DNA from: SZUA-584 sp040768905
GTDB taxonomy: Bacteria > Bacillota > Clostridia > Christensenellales > SZUA-584
Assembly: GCA_040768905.1 (NCBI GenBank)
Contig: JAXGMA010000001.1
Coordinates: 434,001 to 498,000 of the forward strand
DNA length: 64,000 nucleotides
Reading direction: 5' to 3'
Positions 62,972-64,000 of this stretch are shown piece by piece. Under the pieces are notes generated by a model, which did no database searches, was not told the origin of the DNA, and saw nothing but the letters and a program-made list of their open reading frames with translations. Position 1 is the stretch's first letter; each line of letters starts with the position of its first letter. The translations under genes and the position numbers were made by a program.

Positions 62972-63724
62972 TTAACCGATCTCGTAGACAACACTGATCC
63001 TCGCTGTGACAGAAAGCTCTCCGGCTAAGATAGGCGTCGAGGCTGATTCCGCTTCGGCCATCATAACAGAATCATAGTTTCGGAAGACCTGCTCGTATGC
63101 CGATATTTCCGCGATCTCCAAAGCGCCTGTGATGGTGTGGCCGCCCGCATCTGCGATGGCAGCAGCTTTCTGTTTCGCCGCCTCCATCGCCAGCGCCAAC
63201 GCTGCGTTGTAGTGGACTTTCTCGTCAAGCAACCCAAACCTGACGGAGTTTGCGGTGTTCGCGCCGTTTTCTGCGGCGATATCGAGATACTCTCCGGCTT
63301 CTTCGATATTCCGTACGGTCAGCTCAATGGCGTTGACCACTTGGTAACCAGTGATCTTATACGCAGAATCCCTGTAGTCTTGTATCGGATAAACCGAATA
63401 CTGTGTGGTGCGTATGTCGGTTTCTGCAATGCCGGCACCGCGCAGCGCCGCATACAGCGTGTTCATTTTGTCCTTGTTGTCGCTTTGCGCTTTCTTCATG
63501 CTCTTGTTTTGTGTCGTCACGCCGACTGATATATAAGCCACATCAGGCATGACGCTGACGGTGCCCGACGCGCTCACAGTCAGCTTGTTTGGTGTCTCCG
63601 TGACAGCGGCAGGTATTTGCTGCTGGATCACGGGGATGGCTGCGGCTTCCGGTACGCAGCCTGCCAAAACAAGCAGAGCCAATATGGACAAAACAACCAA
63701 AGCTTTGGACATGTTTTTAACCAT
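62972..63724 (-). CDS. SIMPL (DUF541) domain lipoprotein
   Basis: A 250-residue lipoprotein (lipobox VLAGC, Cys22). The SIMPL domain is clear: LTVSASGTVSVMPDVAYISV, VTTQNKSMKKAQSDNKDKMN, then RTTQYSVYPIQDYRDSA and ITGYQVVNAIELTVRNIEEA. Such periplasmic or surface proteins respond to oxidative stress in a few species; the activity is unknown. GGAGGGAG precedes ATG 63724. It is downstream of the DUF4349 gene and ends at the terminator at 62925. Confidence 0.92.
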   Translation of the reverse strand: MVKNMSKALVVLSILALLVLAGCVPEAAAIPVIQQQIPAAVTETPNKLTVSASGTVSVMPDVAYISVGVTTQNKSMKKAQSDNKDKMNTLYAALRGAGIAETDIRTTQYSVYPIQDYRDSAYKITGYQVVNAIELTVRNIEEAGEYLDIAAENGANTANSVRFGLLDEKVHYNAALALAMEAAKQKAAAIADAGGHTITGALEIAEISAYEQVFRNYDSVMMAEAESASTPILAGELSVTARISVVYEIG

Positions 63725-63739
63725 GGAGTGCTCCCTCCG

Positions 63740-64000
63740 TTACATGCCGCTGTTGTTTTGCTTCTGTGCTTTCTTTTTCTTGTTGCGTTTGACAAGCACC
63801 AGTACGATAATCAGTATCACTGCCAGCGGAATCAGCACGGGTGAGCCTGCAATAAGGAATATGAGCAATCCTTCGCCAATGACAGCGAGCACATTGAGTA
63901 CCGAATAAAAACCTGAGGAGATCCGCGACCCAAGGTCTTTTTGCGCCGGTGTGACCCTTTCGACTTCATTGACCTCTCTGATGGATATTGAGACCGTGGA
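63740..64000 (-). CDS. DUF4349 domain protein, C-terminal end (gene runs off the window)
   Basis: The minus frame from 64000 to TAA at 63740-63742 gives 86 residues: TVSISIREVNEVERVTP, LGSRISSGFYSVLNVLAVIG, a transmembrane helix (SPVLIPLAVILIIVLVLV) and a basic KRNKKKK tail. This is the C-terminus of DUF4349, a lipoprotein family with a coiled-coil and one C-terminal helix. It precedes the SIMPL gene by 15 bp in the same operon. Confidence 0.85.
   Translation of the reverse strand, partial: STVSISIREVNEVERVTPAQKDLGSRISSGFYSVLNVLAVIGEGLLIFLIAGSPVLIPLAVILIIVLVLVKRNKKKKAQKQNNSGM

Overview
The window looks like a chromosomal segment of an anaerobic, spore-forming, low-to-moderate G+C Gram-positive bacterium of the class Clostridia; genus and species cannot be named from the sequence. 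Support comes from a YtxC-type sporulation gene, a CotH-family protein, a T-box in front of thrS, an L10 leader in front of rplJ, strong AGGAGG-type ribosome binding sites, a flavodiiron protein, several ferredoxin-type proteins, a TagO/WecA-type transferase and many lipoproteins, with no outer-membrane genes.

Positions 1 to about 19,960 are an accessory region. It opens with the end of a DUF262/DUF1524 (GmrSD-like) gene. An eight-gene rightward operon (3005-13587) follows, combining a VTC polyphosphate-polymerase-like domain, DUF4956, a CotH kinase-like protein, a membrane-anchored glycosidase-like protein, a HEAT-like protein, a PgaC/IcaA-like family 2 glycosyltransferase, a second TIM-barrel protein and a lipoprotein with FN3 repeats and a PgaB-like deacetylase domain. 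This reads as an exopolysaccharide machine, perhaps controlled by phosphate chemistry. An IS481-like element follows, then a glycine-rich repeat surface protein cut in two by an intact IS256-family element, then an IS256 remnant. Three related ~130-150 bp repeats (about 1.56, 14.86 and 19.34 kb) punctuate the region and look like ends of integrated modules.

Positions 19,960-34,000 are mostly core. They hold a drug/metabolite exporter, a thioesterase, a FUSC-GNAT fusion, a polar amino acid ABC transporter, and the rpmG-secE-nusG-rplK-rplA-rplJ-rplL cluster on the minus strand, which ends in a terminator instead of running into rpoBC. An O2/NO-stress group follows (flavodiiron protein, DUF1858, frameshifted DUF438-PAS protein, cupin).

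Positions 34,000-49,000 hold many small lineage-specific genes. These include a DUF5685/DnaJ/membrane trio, a pseudokinase with TPR-like repeats, an archaeal-type phosphoglycerate mutase and paired DUF4203-like membrane proteins. They also include a YbhB-like lipoprotein, an unusual HPRT next to a kinase-like/nuclease-like fusion, and an isolated phage-type terminase pair with a ferredoxin gene between the subunits.

Positions 49,000-64,000 hold a TagO-like transferase, a Na/Pi cotransporter, decayed ABC-2 permeases, ytxC, a thiamine-binding-like protein, an amidohydrolase, an orphan MazF, YitT and HdeD-like membrane proteins, and T-box-thrS. The window closes with a decayed metallo-beta-lactamase lipoprotein gene, a peptidoglycan-binding protein and a SIMPL/DUF4349 pair. 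The best candidates for undescribed biology are the VTC-DUF4956-CotH-glycosyltransferase operon, the HPRT-variant/kinase-nuclease pair and the orphan terminase pair.
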